The notes: generated by a model from the letters alone, not told the origin. A stretch of 64,000 nt of DNA from Nitrospirillum iridis (GCF_014205765.1 NZ_JACIIZ010000016.1:62001-126000); one strand, 5' to 3'. Shown: positions 37,948 through 46,836, numbered from the stretch's first letter. Numbers and translations: made by a program.

Positions 37948-38616
37948 ATGAGAGCCGCCATGATCCGCCACGCCGCAGACCCGATCCTTCAGGACCGGCT
38001 GGATGCCGCCCGCTCCCAAGCCCGCCAGCCGCTGTCGCGGGAGGAGGTCGCCCAGATCGTCTCCACCGTCGTCGCCTCCATGGGCGGCGACGTCACCCAT
38101 CACGACATCAAGCTGTATGGCGAGCTGGAGGGCCTGGCCCGCTTCATCCACAACGCCAAGCGGGAAATCGCGGCGCTGCAGCCCAGCGACATCCATGCCG
38201 AGCATATTCCCCGCGCGACGGATGAACTGGACGCCGTGGTGGGCGCCACGGAGGACGCCACCAACCGCATCATGGACGCCTGCGACCAGCTGATGGGCAT
38301 GGCCGGCGACGTCACGCCCGAGGTCTCGTCCAAGATGATGGACATCACCACCGGCATTTATGAGGCCTGCAACTTCCAGGACATCACCGGCCAGCGCATC
38401 AGCAAGGTGGTGAAGGCGCTGAAGCACATCGAGGCCAAGGTGGAGGCCATGCTGGTCGCCTTCGGCGAGGACGTGCAGCGCCGCCACCCCGACGGCCCGC
38501 CGGCCGCCGACGGCCCCGCCAGCGCCGATGACGACTTCCTGCTGCACGGGCCCCAGCTGCCCGGCCGGGCCATCGACCAGGATGAGATCGACCGCCTGCT
38601 GGCGAGCTTCGACTAA
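37948..38616 (+). CDS. cheZ: CheZ-family chemotaxis phosphatase (copy 2, motor cluster)
   Basis: A 222-residue protein with the CheZ catalytic helix 'IYEACNFQDITGQRISKVVKAL' (Asp and Gln conserved) and a C-terminal tail 'IDQDEIDRLLASFD'. That tail is nearly the FliM docking motif found four genes upstream. Compared with copy 1 (20174), it carries an N-terminal 'SREEVAQIVSTVVASMGGDV' segment. It lies 81 bases after the MotE-family gene and 19 bases before the first MotB-like gene. ATG 37960 is an alternative start. Confidence 0.88.
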   Translation: MRAAMIRHAADPILQDRLDAARSQARQPLSREEVAQIVSTVVASMGGDVTHHDIKLYGELEGLARFIHNAKREIAALQPSDIHAEHIPRATDELDAVVGATEDATNRIMDACDQLMGMAGDVTPEVSSKMMDITTGIYEACNFQDITGQRISKVVKALKHIEAKVEAMLVAFGEDVQRRHPDGPPAADGPASADDDFLLHGPQLPGRAIDQDEIDRLLASFD

Positions 38617-38635
38617 CGTCTTCAAGGCGACGGGC

Positions 38636-39349
38636 ATGAGCACGGGGGCGTCCAGAAACCGGTCCATGGCGGGGCTGGTGTGGGGGGGCAAGGGGATCGT
38701 TCAGGAAGAGGGCGGGGTTTTCGTCCTCTATCTGTCGGTTTTCTTTCTGCTGCTGGCGTTCTTCATCCTGCTGACCTCGCTTTCCACCTTCGAGAACCGC
38801 AAGTTCGACGCCGTGCTGCAAGGTGTGCAGGACGCGTTCGGCGTCACCCTGACCGAGGGGCCGGCGACGCAGGCCGCCCTGGCCCGCGCGGATGAGCGTC
38901 TGGGGGCCGTGGGCCGCCGCCTGGTGGCGGTGATGCCGGATGCCGTGATCGATAAAGGCGGCAAGGGCGGCACGCTGGCCGTTACCATGCCGGTCGCCAG
39001 CCTCTTCGCCGTGGCCACGGCCGATGGGGGCGGCACGGTCGTCACCGTCCTGCCGGGCCGGGAAGGGGTATGGCACCAGATGGCGGATGCCGTGCGCCCC
39101 GATGAGGAGCTTGGCCTGGAGATCGAGCTGGAGTTCCTGGTGGGCGATGGCGGCAATCCCGGCGCCAGCCTGCCGGTGTTCGAGGCGGGCGCCATGGCGC
39201 GTACCCTGGCCGCCGCCGGTGTGGTCCCCCGCGCCATGACCGTGGGGGTGGAGAAAGGGACGGCGGACACGGCGCGTTTCCTGTTCCGCGCCCGGCTGCC
39301 GCACCCGGCGCCGTTGGCCCCCCGAGGCGAGGAGCCCCCCCGGCGATGA
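38636..39349 (+). CDS. MotB-like single-span protein lacking the proton-binding Asp
   Basis: A 237-residue protein with one N-terminal membrane helix 'GVFVLYLSVFFLLLAFFILLTSLSTFE'. At the position of the MotB 'DF' the helix has neutral residues, so no proton-relay aspartate is visible. The periplasmic part has weak OmpA/MotB-like strands but no clear TDxxG motif. It overlaps the following MotB-like gene by four bases. Read as an inactive stator-like partner or scaffold; the assignment is moderate. Confidence 0.7.
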   Translation: MSTGASRNRSMAGLVWGGKGIVQEEGGVFVLYLSVFFLLLAFFILLTSLSTFENRKFDAVLQGVQDAFGVTLTEGPATQAALARADERLGAVGRRLVAVMPDAVIDKGGKGGTLAVTMPVASLFAVATADGGGTVVTVLPGREGVWHQMADAVRPDEELGLEIELEFLVGDGGNPGASLPVFEAGAMARTLAAAGVVPRAMTVGVEKGTADTARFLFRARLPHPAPLAPRGEEPPRR

Positions 39350-40089
39350 CCGCGCCCTCCGATATCGACCTTCTGCCGCCTCCCGTTCCGGGCCTGTTGC
39401 CCTCCCTGGCGCCCAAGGCGGCCGCGCCCAAGCGCATCTGGCTGATTTCCTTCACGGACTTCGTCTGTCTGATGCTGTCCTTCTTTGTCATGCTGTATGG
39501 CATGACGGCGCCGGATGCCCGGCGCGACCGGGTATTGCAGGCGCTCTTCGGCGGGTCGCCCACCGAGCAGCGTGGCAACGGCAATTTGGATCGCACCAAG
39601 GCCACGGACCTGGGCTATCTCGGCCGGGTGATGGAAAGCCAGCTGTCCAGCGACCCGGCCCTGGCGGCCATCCGCGTCACCTTGTCGGGCGACCGGCTGG
39701 TGGCCGCCCTGCCGGAGGAGATGCTGTTCGCCCCCGGCTCCATCACCCTGTCGTCGGCCGGGTCGGCCGTCCTGTTCGCGTTGGGTGGGGTGGTCAGCAA
39801 CGTGGCCAACGCGGTGGAGGTGGTGGGCCATACCGACCCCAGCCCCATCGCCAACGCCGCCTATCCCTCCAATTGGGAGCTGTCGCTGGCGCGCGGCCGC
39901 ACCATCGCCCTGGCCCTGACCCGGGCCGGCTATGCCGAGCCCATCACCGTGCGCGGCCAGGCCGTGCCCGACGGGCGGGCGGCGCCGACGCCGGACGTGG
40001 TTTCCGGCGGGGATGAGGCGCGTTTCCAGCGCCGTGTCGACATCGTCATTCGCGATTACGCCGCCCGGGACGGCAAGGCCCCCTCATGA
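39346..40089 (+). CDS. MotB/OmpA-family flagellar stator protein
   Basis: A 247-residue protein with membrane helix 'ISFTDFVCLMLSFFVMLYGM', which keeps the aspartate of the MotB motif (F-T-D-F). The C-terminal OmpA-like domain has 'VEVVGHTDPSPIAN', 'WELSLARGRTIALALTRAG' and 'RFQRRVDIVI'. This is the pattern of a peptidoglycan-anchored stator B subunit. No motA is in the window, so its A partner must be elsewhere. ATGA overlaps on both sides couple it to its neighbours. Confidence 0.85.
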   Translation: MTAPSDIDLLPPPVPGLLPSLAPKAAAPKRIWLISFTDFVCLMLSFFVMLYGMTAPDARRDRVLQALFGGSPTEQRGNGNLDRTKATDLGYLGRVMESQLSSDPALAAIRVTLSGDRLVAALPEEMLFAPGSITLSSAGSAVLFALGGVVSNVANAVEVVGHTDPSPIANAAYPSNWELSLARGRTIALALTRAGYAEPITVRGQAVPDGRAAPTPDVVSGGDEARFQRRVDIVIRDYAARDGKAPS

Positions 40090-43000
40090 CCGCTTTCGTC
40101 CCGACTCCGCGTACCGTCGCCTTGGCCCTGTCGCTGGCCATGCCCCTGCTGCTGGTCACGCCTGGGTTCGCCGCCCAGGAGAAGGAGGCGCCGGCGGCGG
40201 CCGCGCAACCGGCCGCTTCCGTCCCCGTTCCCACCGTCGCCGTGCGCGCGGGCGAACATCCCGGGCGCAGCCGCCTGGTGTTCGATTGGACCGGCCCGGT
40301 CAAGGCGACGCTGGACCGTGACGGCGGCCGGCTGCTGATCCATTTCGACCGGCCGGCCAAGGCCGACCTGACCGGCGCCCGCAAGGCCGGCTCGCCCCGA
40401 GTTTCCGGTCTGGCGGAGGTGGCGGGCGGTCCTGGGCTGACCGTGGCCCTGACCATCCCCGCCACCGCGGTGGTGGAACAGTCCCGCGCCGGCGACAAGG
40501 TCGTCATCGATGTGGGCGATGGCAAGCCCGGCGCCCCGGTGGCGGCGTCCAGCGCCGCGTCCGCCCCCCCACCGGCGGCGGTGGAAAAGGGCGCGCCGGC
40601 CGCTCCCGCCAAGGCGCCCCCGGCCGCATCAGTGGCCAATGGCGCCCCGTCGTCCGTGCCGTCACCAGCGCCGGGGGATCCCCGCGCGGCCAAGGAAGGC
40701 CAGCCGCTGTACCTGATCCAGCAACAGCCGGCCCCCAAGGCAACTGCGCTTGCCCCGACCCCGGCCACAACCCAGACGGCGAAGGCGCCGGAGCCGGCGA
40801 AGCTGCCCGAAGCCAAGGTCCCCGAGACCAAGCCCCCCGAGACCAAGACTGCGGAAGGCAAGACCGCCGAGGCCAGGTCCGCCCATGGTTCGCCCGCTGC
40901 CGCCGCCCGGCCGCCTTCGGCCACGGCGGCGGCTGAAGCACACACCGCTCCCGAGGCGGGGGGCGCGGACAATGCCCCGCCCCCGGCGGCGCCCAGCCTG
41001 CTGTTCGATCCGGGGCAGCCGGCGGCGGTGGCGGTGTACGCCCGGGCCGGCTGGCTGTACGTGCTGTTCGACCGAGCGGTGCCGGCCACCACCGCGCCCA
41101 GCGCCCCCGCCAACCAGCCGGCCGTCCTGGGCGAGGTGGAGCCGGTGGCCTTTCCGGGCGGCGGTGGCTTCCGCCTGCCGGCGCCGACGGTGCTGGAGCC
41201 CCGGGTGAGCAGCGAAGGGGCGACGGGCTATCGCATCACCTTCGAGCATGCGGGGGATCAGGCCAGCGCCGCGCCCGCCACGCCTGCCGATGGCAAGCCG
41301 GCGGAAGGGAAGGCGGGCGAGGGCAAGCCCGCCGAGGGCGCCCATGGCGCGCCGGCCCCGAAGGCTCCCGCCCAAAGCGCGCCGCCGCGGGAGGTCCAGG
41401 TGGTGACCGATCCCGATTTCGCCCTGGGCCCCCGCCTGGTGGTGAGGACGCCGAAGCCGGTGAAGGTCTTCACCTTCACCGATCCGGTGGTGGGCGACAC
41501 GCTGAAGGTCATTCCCATGAGCCCGGCGGCGCAGCTGACGCCGGCGCCGCTCCGCTACGCCGAGGCGCAGTTCCTGCCCACGGCGCAGGGTGTCGTCATC
41601 CGGCCCATTGATGAACGCCTGCTGGTGCAGCCGGCGAAGGAGGGGGCGGAACTGACCGTGCCGGGGGGCCTGCGCCTCTCACCCGCCTCCGACGTGGCCG
41701 TGGTCACCCCGCCCACGCTGGAGGCGGAGCCGGATCGCTTCTTCGATTTCCAGCGTTGGGCCAAGGTCGACCCCAACGGCTTCATTGCCGGGCGCGAGCG
41801 CTTGATGAACGAGGTCATCAAGGCGCCGGCCGATGACCGCCCCAAGCTGCGGCTGGACGTGGCGCGGTTCTACGCCGGCAATGGCTTCGGGCAGGAGGCG
41901 CTGGGCCTGTTGGAGATGGCGCGCAAGGACCAGCCGGACCTGGAAAAGCGGGCGGAGTTCGCCGCCGTGCGCGGCACCGCCCGCATCCTGACGGGTGACG
42001 CCAAGGGGGGCCTGGACGACCTGTCGGCGCCCGCCTTGCAGGGGGAGCCCGATGTGGCGCTGTGGCGCGCCTACGCCGCCCACACCACCGGCGATGATGA
42101 CACCGCCTATCGCCTGTTCCAGAGCCGCAAGGAACTGCTGCGGACATATCCGGAGCCGTTCAACACCCGGTTCGGCCTGGCGGCGGCGGAGGCCGCCCTG
42201 TCCAAGGGTGACGTGGAGACGGCCACCGGCATCCTGGACCGCCTGGTGAAGCGCGGCGCCACCAAGGGCCCGGCCGAGACCGCCGTCAACTACCTGCGGG
42301 GCGAGGCGGCACGCCTGGCGGGCGAGCATGACAAGGCCATCGAGGCCTACCGCGCGGCGACGGAGGGGACGGACCGTTTCTATCGCACCAAGGCGCGCAT
42401 GGCCCTGGTGGATGAGGAACTGGCCGCCGACAAGCTGACGCCGGCCAAGGCGGCGGAGCAGATGGAGAAGATGCGCTTCGCCTGGACGGGCGACGATCTG
42501 GAATTGCACATCCTGCGCAAACTGGCCGACCTGCACATCAAGGCGGGCAACTTCCCGCAGGCTTTCGACACCATGAAGCGGGCGATCACGCTGTTCCCCA
42601 ACAGTCCCGAGGCGCCCCAGATCACCAAACAGATGACGGACACCTTCACTGGCCTGTTCGTGCGCAACGGCGCCGACAAGATGCCGCCCTTGGAGGCCCT
42701 GTCGCTGTATGAGCAGTACAAGGAACTGACGCCGCCGGGCCCGGATGGCGACACCGTCATCCGCGTGCTGGCGGAACGGCTGGTGGACGTGGACCTGCTG
42801 GACCGGGCGGCGGAACTGCTGGACCGCCAGGTGCAGTATCGCCTGCAAGGGGAACAGAAGGCCCAGGTCGGCACGCGCGAGGCCGCCATCCGCCTGCTGA
42901 ACAACCAGCCGGACAAGGCCTTGACCGCCCTGGACCAGTCCGAGGTGGCCGGCATGCCCGACGCCATGGCGGCGGAACGGCGCCTGCTGCGCGCCCGGGC

Positions 43001-43547
43001 GCTGTCGCGCACCGGCAAGGGGCCGGAGGCGGTGGCCTTGCTGCAGCCGGACAAGTCGCGCCCCGCCAACCTGATGCGCATCGACATCGCCTGGCATGCC
43101 AAGCAATGGCCGCTGGCGGCCCAGGCGCTGGCCGACGTCATCGGCCCGCCACCGGCGGCGGGCCAGCCCATCGACCCCACCGTTTCACGCCTGGTGGTGA
43201 ACCGGGCGGTGGCCCTGTCGCTGGCCCAGGACCTGACCGGCCTGCAGAAATTGCGCGCCGATTTCGGCCCCACGATGGAAAAGGGGCCGGACGCCAACAT
43301 GTTCCAGGTGATGACCCGCCCCACCGAGGCCAACGGCCTGCTGGACGCCGCGACCATCCAGGCGCAGGTCAAGGAGATCGACCTGTTCAAGAGCTTCCTG
43401 GACAGCTATCGCACCCGGCAGACCCAGGGTGCGGCCGTGCCCGACGAGGTGCCGGCGGCGGGGGCGGCGGCCCCCGGCGGGGAAGGGGCGCCGAGCGTGT
43501 CCAGCGCGCCCGCCGCCCCGCCGGCCCCGGCCACCGGCCAGCGATGA
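40086..43547 (+). CDS. Giant exported TPR protein of the motor cluster
   Basis: A 1153-residue protein with signal peptide 'VALALSLAMPLLLVTPGFA'. Residues about 45-140 resemble an AMIN-type cell-wall-targeting domain ('HPGRSRLVFDWTGPVKATLDRDGGRLLIHFDRP'). Residues about 150-320 are a disordered proline/alanine/lysine linker with repeated 'PETK'/'AEGK' units. A second beta-rich part (about 320-545) follows. Residues about 550-1100 are TPR-like helical repeats ('LYEQYKELTPPG', 'RAAELLDRQVQYRL'). Start overlap with the MotB-like gene places it in the motor operon. Probably a periplasmic scaffold around the flagellar base. Confidence 0.75.
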   Translation: MTAFVPTPRTVALALSLAMPLLLVTPGFAAQEKEAPAAAAQPAASVPVPTVAVRAGEHPGRSRLVFDWTGPVKATLDRDGGRLLIHFDRPAKADLTGARKAGSPRVSGLAEVAGGPGLTVALTIPATAVVEQSRAGDKVVIDVGDGKPGAPVAASSAASAPPPAAVEKGAPAAPAKAPPAASVANGAPSSVPSPAPGDPRAAKEGQPLYLIQQQPAPKATALAPTPATTQTAKAPEPAKLPEAKVPETKPPETKTAEGKTAEARSAHGSPAAAARPPSATAAAEAHTAPEAGGADNAPPPAAPSLLFDPGQPAAVAVYARAGWLYVLFDRAVPATTAPSAPANQPAVLGEVEPVAFPGGGGFRLPAPTVLEPRVSSEGATGYRITFEHAGDQASAAPATPADGKPAEGKAGEGKPAEGAHGAPAPKAPAQSAPPREVQVVTDPDFALGPRLVVRTPKPVKVFTFTDPVVGDTLKVIPMSPAAQLTPAPLRYAEAQFLPTAQGVVIRPIDERLLVQPAKEGAELTVPGGLRLSPASDVAVVTPPTLEAEPDRFFDFQRWAKVDPNGFIAGRERLMNEVIKAPADDRPKLRLDVARFYAGNGFGQEALGLLEMARKDQPDLEKRAEFAAVRGTARILTGDAKGGLDDLSAPALQGEPDVALWRAYAAHTTGDDDTAYRLFQSRKELLRTYPEPFNTRFGLAAAEAALSKGDVETATGILDRLVKRGATKGPAETAVNYLRGEAARLAGEHDKAIEAYRAATEGTDRFYRTKARMALVDEELAADKLTPAKAAEQMEKMRFAWTGDDLELHILRKLADLHIKAGNFPQAFDTMKRAITLFPNSPEAPQITKQMTDTFTGLFVRNGADKMPPLEALSLYEQYKELTPPGPDGDTVIRVLAERLVDVDLLDRAAELLDRQVQYRLQGEQKAQVGTREAAIRLLNNQPDKALTALDQSEVAGMPDAMAAERRLLRARALSRTGKGPEAVALLQPDKSRPANLMRIDIAWHAKQWPLAAQALADVIGPPPAAGQPIDPTVSRLVVNRAVALSLAQDLTGLQKLRADFGPTMEKGPDANMFQVMTRPTEANGLLDAATIQAQVKEIDLFKSFLDSYRTRQTQGAAVPDEVPAAGAAAPGGEGAPSVSSAPAAPPAPATGQR

Positions 43548-43578
43548 GCGCTGCTCGGCGGCTTATTGGCCCGGCGGC

Positions 43579-44034
43579 TTACTGGCAGGCGAGCCCGGCC
43601 GCCATCTGGCCGTCCGGCGACAGCGTGACGGTGCAGGAGGACAGGGTGGCCGGCAGCTTGGTCGCGACGATGAGGGCGGTGGCGTCGTAGGCGCAGGCCA
43701 TCCACAGGTTCTGGGCCTGCGCCGGGGTGAACTTCCAGGTCAGCGCCGTCTTGGACTGCGCGGCTGGCGGCAGGGGCGGCTGGGCGCTGGGCTCGCCGTT
43801 CCAGAACAGGATGGCGACCAGGGGCAGGGGGATGGCGGTGCCGTCCGCCGCCTTGGGCGGGTTCCCTTCCTGATAGGCCTTGAACCCGGATGGCAGGTCC
43901 TGGACGGTCTGGGTGACCGGCAGGGCCTTGGGGCACTGCGGGCCACCCTCGGCGGCCACCGCCTGGGCGGCGATGGTCTGGCTGGCGATGAGGGCAAGCA
44001 GGCTGCTGAACAGGACGGCTTTCATGGGCTTCAC
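43579..44034 (-). CDS. STY0301-family exported protein
   Basis: A 151-residue protein with signal peptide 'VLFSSLLALIASQTIAAQAVAA' and three to four cysteines ('PQCPKALPV', 'MACAYDATALIVATKLPATLSSCTV', 'GLACQ'). The 'WMACAYDAT...LP..LSSCTV' block fits the STY0301 family of small periplasmic proteins of unknown function. It lies after fliP on the minus strand, with 101 bases between. Confidence 0.75.
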   Translation of the reverse strand: MKPMKAVLFSSLLALIASQTIAAQAVAAEGGPQCPKALPVTQTVQDLPSGFKAYQEGNPPKAADGTAIPLPLVAILFWNGEPSAQPPLPPAAQSKTALTWKFTPAQAQNLWMACAYDATALIVATKLPATLSSCTVTLSPDGQMAAGLACQ

Positions 44035-44135
44035 GGGGCTGGTTCCTCATTCGGGGTCTGGGGGCCGTGCGTTTATACGGGTGCAGCCAGGAAAACTAGG
44101 TGGGCGGCGCCGGCCGCCCAGCGGCGAAAGTCTGC

Positions 44136-44948
44136 CTAGGGCCCGAAACTTTTCACCAGGCTGCCGACGATCAGGTACCAGCCGTCCACCAGCACGAAGA
44201 AGATGATCTTGAATGGCAGGGAGATCATGGCCGGGGGCAGCATCATCATGCCCATGGACTGCAGCACCGACGACACCACCATGTCGATGACCAGGAAGGG
44301 CACGAACACCAGGAAGCCGATCTCGAACGCGCGCTTGAGTTCGGAGATCATGAAGGCGGGAATGACCACCTGGATGGGCAGGTCCTTGGCCGTGGTGACC
44401 TTATCGATCTTGGCGATGTCGGTGAACAGCTGAAGGTCGCGTTCCCGCGTGTGCTTCAGCATGAAGTCGTGGAACGGCACCACGGCGGCCTTCAGGCCCG
44501 TCAGCTCATCCACCTGTTCGTCGATCATGGGCTTTATCCCGGCGTCGTAGGAGGCCTGGAAGGTGGGGGCCATGATGAAGAAGGTGAGGAACAGGGCCAG
44601 GCTCAGCATCACCTGGTTGGGCGGCACCTGCTGCGTGCCCATGGCGGAGCGCAGGAAACCCAGGACGATGATGATGCGCACGAAGCACGTCATCATCACC
44701 AGGATGCTGGGCGCCACCGACAGCACGGTGATCATCACCACCAGCTGGATGATGCGGTTGGTCGAGCTGCCCCCCTGGGAGCCCAAATCCAGGTTGAGGC
44801 TCTGCGCGTGGGCGCCGCCGACCAGCAGCGAGGCGGCGACCGTCAGCAGGATGGCCAGCAGGGGCACCCCCCAGCGCAACAGGCGCGATCGGGCAAGGTG
44901 TTGGCCGGAAAGGCGTTGGGTGGCGGCGGTCATGGCGTCGGGCATCAT
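44136..44948 (-). CDS. fliP: Flagellar export gate protein FliP
   Basis: A 270-residue type III export gate subunit with a cleavable signal ('LLAILLTVAASLLVGGAHA') and about four membrane spans. Signatures: 'TRIIQLVVMITVLSVAPSILVMMTCFVRIIIVLGFLRSAMGTQQVPPNQVMLSLALFLTFF'-type core and 'AFMISELKRAFEIGFLVFVPFLVIDMVVSSVLQSMGMMMLPP'. It forms the pentameric pore with FliQ and FliR. The ATG at 44948 overlaps the fliO stop (ATGA). Confidence 0.96.
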   Translation of the reverse strand: MMPDAMTAATQRLSGQHLARSRLLRWGVPLLAILLTVAASLLVGGAHAQSLNLDLGSQGGSSTNRIIQLVVMITVLSVAPSILVMMTCFVRIIIVLGFLRSAMGTQQVPPNQVMLSLALFLTFFIMAPTFQASYDAGIKPMIDEQVDELTGLKAAVVPFHDFMLKHTRERDLQLFTDIAKIDKVTTAKDLPIQVVIPAFMISELKRAFEIGFLVFVPFLVIDMVVSSVLQSMGMMMLPPAMISLPFKIIFFVLVDGWYLIVGSLVKSFGP

Positions 44949-45319
44949 GGGTCCTGCCCGGGGGCGGTTGCCGGCGGGGCGGCGGTTTCCTGGAGGATGG
45001 CGTCGAAAGCGCGCCGCGGGGCATGGGGCGGGCCAAGGGGAGGGCCAGGGCGCGTGATGGGGCCTTCCAGGTGCAGATCCTGGGTGCCGCCCAGCAGCAG
45101 CAGATGTTCCACCCCATCGCGCCGGATAAGCACCAGCCGGCGGCGCGGGTCCAGGGCCATGGCCTCCACCACGCCCAGGCGGCGGTCGGCGCGGCCGGGC
45201 AGGCGCAGCAGCGCGCCACCGCCGAAGCGGCGGACCAGCCAGCCGGCCACCAGGATGAACCCGATGACCAGCCCCAGCATGAGGGCGGCGTATACGTAAT
45301 AGGCGGCGGAGGTGACCAT
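44945..45319 (-). CDS. fliO: Flagellar assembly protein FliO
   Basis: A 124-residue protein with one N-terminal membrane helix ('YYVYAALMLGLVIGFILVAGWLVRRF') and a cytoplasmic beta domain ('LGVVEAMALDPRRRLVLIRRDGVEHLLLLGG') typical of FliO. It aids FliP pentamer assembly. It overlaps fliP by four bases and follows the small hypothetical gene by three. Confidence 0.9.
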   Translation of the reverse strand: MVTSAAYYVYAALMLGLVIGFILVAGWLVRRFGGGALLRLPGRADRRLGVVEAMALDPRRRLVLIRRDGVEHLLLLGGTQDLHLEGPITRPGPPLGPPHAPRRAFDAILQETAAPPATAPGQDP

Positions 45320-45322
45320 GGC

Positions 45323-45658
45323 TCAGCCGATTTCCGGATCTTCGGCCCGGCGATAGGCGGCGGCGGCCCGGCCGACGGTGGCCTTGCCCTGCGTCAGTTC
45401 GTTGGCCTTCTTCACCGCCGTCTCCAGCCGCTCCAGCGCCGCCAGCACCGTCTCCAGCCGGGGCAGGAAGAGTCGCGCCTCGGGTGGGGGTAAGTGGACA
45501 ACTGCATTGCATAATGCAGTGGCTTCATCCTCCAGTCCGGCAAAATCCACCGTGTCGCCGGCGGTCACCAGGTCGGCGGTGCGGTTGAGGATGGCCAGCA
45601 GGCCGTCCATGGCCTCGGCCAAGGCTTCCGCGGCGGGGGAGAGGGGGGGCGTGGTCAT
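45323..45658 (-). CDS. Hypothetical flagellar-operon protein, possibly FlgN/FliT-like
   Basis: A 111-residue all-helical protein: 'ALAEAMDGLLAILNRTADLVTAGDTVDFAGLEDEATALCNAVVHLPP' and 'RLETVLAALERLETAVKKANELTQGK'. Size, helices and position resemble small export chaperones of the FliT/FlgN type, but no motif proves this. Its ATG overlaps the upstream flhB-like stop by four bases. Confidence 0.7.
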   Translation of the reverse strand: MTTPPLSPAAEALAEAMDGLLAILNRTADLVTAGDTVDFAGLEDEATALCNAVVHLPPPEARLFLPRLETVLAALERLETAVKKANELTQGKATVGRAAAAYRRAEDPEIG

Positions 45659-46059
45659 CGCAGGGACGGTGTTCCGGGGCCTGGCCCCGCCGGGGGGGCG
45701 GGGGCCGGGGCATAGGGGTTGGGGGGCGGGACGGGCCCCGGGGCGGCGGCGCCCAGCGGCACGCCGCTGCTGAGCTGGCCGTTGGCACGGTAAACGTGGG
45801 CCAGGATTTCCGCCACCGCGGCCAGCGCCTCGACGGGGATTTCGCTGTCGATATCGATGACCGACAGGATTTCCGCCAGGTCCGCGTCCTGCCGCACCTT
45901 GACGCCATGGGCGAAGGCCAGTTCCAGGATCTGCTCGGCCACGGCGCCCTGGCCGGTGGCGACGATGCGGGGCAACCCTTCGGCCATGTGCTGCAAGGCC
46001 ACGGCCACCTGGCGGCGGGGCTTGTCGCTGTCGTCCGTGGGGGCCAAGGGCGGGGGCAT
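45655..46059 (-). CDS. FlhB-like export switch C-terminal domain protein
   Basis: A 134-residue protein matching only the cytoplasmic end of FlhB: 'RRQVAVALQHMAEGLPRIVATGQGAVAEQILELAFAHGVKVRQDADLAEILSVIDIDSEIPVEALAAVAEILAHVYRAN'. It lacks the membrane part and the NPTH autocleavage site. The last 35 residues are proline-rich. Such stand-alone FlhB-like proteins (FhlB/YlqH group) can replace the cleaved FlhB fragment. First gene of the fliO-fliP operon. Confidence 0.85.
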   Translation of the reverse strand: MPPPLAPTDDSDKPRRQVAVALQHMAEGLPRIVATGQGAVAEQILELAFAHGVKVRQDADLAEILSVIDIDSEIPVEALAAVAEILAHVYRANGQLSSGVPLGAAAPGPVPPPNPYAPAPAPPAGPGPGTPSLR

Positions 46060-46312
46060 CCTCGAAGGTCGATTGAAATCAGGTGTCCGGTGACCCATCT
46101 GAGGGCCATCGGCGTCCCGGCAGGGTATCCATGCAGGGGTGGGGCCAGGGTATCGCTGTCCGTTCCCAGACGCAAATGGCCAGCGACCGTTGGAAAATGC
46201 GGCGAAACCGGGGGCCGGTACGTCAGCGCCGGCGCCGGGCGCGGTGGCCGCCATGCGGACGCTGGCAAAAAATGCTGGAATCCCATTCGGTTTAGAGCGA
46301 TTCTCCAAGCGA

Positions 46313-46328
46313 TGGCTTGCAGATTGCA
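46313..46328 (+). promoter_or_regulatory. Sigma-54-type promoter upstream of flgB
   Basis: TGGCTTGCAGATTGCA carries GG and GC spaced by 10 bases and agrees with TGGC-N7-TTGC. It is about 100 bases before the flgB start. Class II/III flagellar genes of related bacteria commonly use sigma-54. The 369-base region around it (46060-46428), divergent with the flhB-like operon, holds no gene. Confidence 0.6.
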
Positions 46329-46428
46329 TATGACCTAAACCATAGGTGGCCGATCTGTGGCGATTGAGTGCCTGGTTTTCTTTTGGGGGCCCCTTGTATC
46401 CCCTCTTCCGGGGTAGGCGAGCGCGATC

Positions 46429-46836
46429 ATGGACCTGAACAGGCTGGGTATCTTCAAGCTGATGTCGGACAAGATGGCCTGGGACAACCAGCGCCAGGAG
46501 GTCCTGGCGCAGAACGTCTCCAATTCCGACACGCCTAACTACCAGGCCCAGGATCTGGTGCCCTTCGATTTCAAGACGCAGTTGCGCGCGGCCGGCCATC
46601 TGGACCTGGTGTCGACCGATCCGGCCCACCTGTCGGCCAGCAGCACCGGCCAGGGCGGCTTCCGCTCGGCCAAGGACCGCACGGCCTATGAGACCTCGCC
46701 CACCGGCAACGGTGTCGTGCTTGAGGACCAGATGACCAAGATTGGCCAGAACGCCATCGACTTCCAGGCGCTGACCAACCTTTACCGCAAGCAGATCGGC
46801 ATGCTGAAGATGGCGCTGGGCAAGGGGTCCAGTTGA
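46429..46836 (+). CDS. flgB: Flagellar proximal rod protein FlgB
   Basis: A 135-residue rod subunit. The N-terminal 'RLGIFKLMSDKMAWDNQRQEVLAQNVSNSDTPNYQAQDL' holds the rod-family ANVANxxTPGY-like motif (NVSNSDTPNY). The C-terminal helix 'FQALTNLYRKQIGMLKMALGK' packs in the rod. First gene of flgB-flgC-fliE-fliQ-fliR-flhB. Confidence 0.96.
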   Translation: MDLNRLGIFKLMSDKMAWDNQRQEVLAQNVSNSDTPNYQAQDLVPFDFKTQLRAAGHLDLVSTDPAHLSASSTGQGGFRSAKDRTAYETSPTGNGVVLEDQMTKIGQNAIDFQALTNLYRKQIGMLKMALGKGSS

